From assembly GCA_934647145.1 (NCBI GenBank), contig CAKUFB010000086.1, positions 1-9,469 of the forward strand: a stretch of DNA of 9,469 nt. Direction: 5' to 3'. Of this stretch, positions 6,732 through 9,469 are shown piece after piece. The translations under genes and the position numbers were made by a program. The DNA is from an uncultured Clostridia bacterium (GTDB lineage: Bacteria > Bacillota > Clostridia > Christensenellales > Aristaeellaceae). The notes under the pieces are model-generated. The model was not told the origin of the DNA. It made no database searches and saw only the letters and a program-made list of their open reading frames with translations. Positions within the stretch are counted from its first letter, which is position 1. Each line of letters begins with the position of its first letter.

Positions 6732-7856
6732 ATGAAGATTTCGAAGAAGGACGCGCGGATGTGGTTCAAGTTTTTCGCGCAGCTGCCCGAGGACGAGCAG
6801 CTGATGCCGCGTCAGCAGGAGATTGCCTACGCGGTGCTGGCGCAGATCGAGCGGGCGGTGGACGCGAACATTGCGGCGCTGCAGGCGCAGATTCCCGGCC
6901 TCAAGTCGCTTGAAAACCGCACGTTTTACGTCGGGCCGGACGAGAAGTTCCCGGGCGGGTGCCGCTCCTGCCTGCTGGGCAGCGGACTGAGCGCCATCCG
7001 AAAGACCAACAGGTGCAACCTGGAGTGCAAATTCTGCTACAACTACGGCGAGCTCGACTGCCAGCCGCCCATCGGCGAGGGCATGTGGGAGATCGGCGGC
7101 ACGAAGTTCTATGAGGAGGACATCGACCTTTTGCTGTCCGTCGACAAAAAGCCCAGCGGGGTGTCGTATGTGTACCTGGAGCCGTTCATGGAGATCGAGG
7201 AGTATTACGGCGTCATCGCGAAGTTCCGGCGCGCGGGCGTGCATCAGCACCTGTACACCAACGGCACGCTGGCGACCGAGCAGTCGCTGCGGGCGCTGGG
7301 CGAGGCCGGCCTGGACGAGCTGCGGTTCAACCTGGGCGCGAGCGACTGCGACGATCAGGTGATCGAGTCCATCGGCCTGGCCAAAAAGTACATCCCGCGC
7401 GTGGGCATCGAGACCCCGATGACGCCCGAGTTTTTCGAGCAGTTTCAGCAGAAGCAGCGGGCGATCCTGTCCACCGGGCTGGATTTCATCAACTGCGCCG
7501 AGCTGCACCTCAATCCCAACAACATCGAAAACTATGCGGGAGAGAACCTCTACTGCGCCCGCCAGGGCTACATTTCGCCCATCTACAGCCGCGCGCTGAC
7601 CCAGCGCCTGATGCGCAGAGCGGCCGAGGAAAACTGGAACCTGGTCATACACGACTGCTCCAACCGCACCAAGTTCGCGCGCGATCTCAACCTGCGCAGC
7701 AAGGAGGGCGGCTGGTTCGGCGCGAGCAGCTACGGCCGCGAATTCGACAGCCTGCCCTGCTGGGCGTTCCTGCCGACGCTCGAGGACGAAAATTTCGCCT
7801 TCCTCGAGGAGGAGGAGCTGCCCTTCGGCTATCGCCCCGGCGACATCGTGCTCTAG
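6732..7856 (+). CDS. Radical SAM protein, COG2108/PFL-activase-related, function unknown
   Basis: A 374-residue protein with the radical SAM cluster motif C-x3-C-x2-C (CNLECKFC; Cys 95, 99 and 102 from ATG 6732), which binds a 4Fe-4S cluster and SAM for radical generation. A C-x2-C pair (GGCRSC, Cys 77 and 80) sits just before it, an arrangement that recalls uncharacterised proteins related to pyruvate formate-lyase activating enzyme (COG2108). The usual GGE motif is not obvious; VYLEPF at about 147-152 occupies the expected place. Further Cys at about 110, 206, 255, 275, 309 and 343 could ligate an auxiliary cluster. It is cytosolic, with no signal or membrane segment. It closes the operon and is followed by a clear terminator. 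Pairing with the beta-helix protein suggests action on that protein or on a shared substrate, but nothing in the sequence fixes the reaction. Confidence 0.85.
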   Translation: MKISKKDARMWFKFFAQLPEDEQLMPRQQEIAYAVLAQIERAVDANIAALQAQIPGLKSLENRTFYVGPDEKFPGGCRSCLLGSGLSAIRKTNRCNLECKFCYNYGELDCQPPIGEGMWEIGGTKFYEEDIDLLLSVDKKPSGVSYVYLEPFMEIEEYYGVIAKFRRAGVHQHLYTNGTLATEQSLRALGEAGLDELRFNLGASDCDDQVIESIGLAKKYIPRVGIETPMTPEFFEQFQQKQRAILSTGLDFINCAELHLNPNNIENYAGENLYCARQGYISPIYSRALTQRLMRRAAEENWNLVIHDCSNRTKFARDLNLRSKEGGWFGASSYGREFDSLPCWAFLPTLEDENFAFLEEEELPFGYRPGDIVL

Positions 7857-7861
7857 CGCGC

Positions 7862-7910
7862 CGGAAAAAGTGAACCCCCGGAATCGCATGATTCCGGGGG
7901 TGGCGTTTTT
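7862..7910. terminator. Bidirectional intrinsic terminator between convergent genes
   Basis: A perfect 12-bp stem, ACCCCCGGAATC (7874-7885) with GATTCCGGGGGT (7890-7901), closes a GCAT loop. On the plus strand TTTTT follows at 7906-7910; on the minus strand the AAAAA at 7865-7869 reads as TTTTT after the same hairpin. It therefore can end both the radical SAM operon and rny, whose stop codon is at 7924. Confidence 0.93.
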
Positions 7911-7923
7911 GGGTATCGGGCGA

Positions 7924-9465
<1,542 letters not shown>

Positions 9466-9469
9466 GGAT

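Noticed and set aside
5081..6769. Minus-strand open frame of 562 codons opposite the permease end and beta-helix gene
   Set aside because: Composition is Arg/Ala/Val/His-rich with no motif, while the plus-strand frames have clear families and ribosome binding sites.

Overview
The window is a GC-rich (by eye roughly 60-65%), gene-dense bacterial segment. Two housekeeping markers, a SigH-type sporulation/stationary-phase sigma factor (cut by the left edge) and a complete RNase Y, point to an endospore-lineage Firmicute, most likely a high-GC member of the Clostridia. The Gly/Ala/Arg-rich codon bias produces very long open frames opposite the real genes. These are treated as shadows.

Layout: (1) 1-483, 3' part of sigH. 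(2) 533-1237, an ATPase subunit of the MacB/LolD/FtsE type, 49 nt after sigH. (3) 1238-1637, a 400-nt non-coding stretch, visibly poorer in GC in its middle, with a small palindrome and a strong hairpin just upstream of the next gene. (4) 1638-7856, a tight same-strand run of four genes: a secreted, C-terminally anchored protein with CARDB-like domains; a MacB/FtsX-family permease overlapping it; a cytosolic right-handed beta-helix (GH28-like) protein 34 nt further on; and a radical SAM protein whose Shine-Dalgarno sits on the stop codon of the beta-helix gene. (5) 7862-7910, a bidirectional intrinsic terminator between convergent genes. (6) 7924-9465, rny on the minus strand.

The ATPase, the membrane-anchored extracytoplasmic protein and the permease plausibly form one MacB-like transporter or mechanotransmission complex in which the CARDB protein occupies the place usually held by an HlyD/MacA-type adaptor. 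This is inference from gene order. The beta-helix/radical SAM pair is translationally coupled and has no function I can assign. It is the least ordinary part of the window. I see no CRISPR array, transposase, phage gene, tRNA or rRNA.
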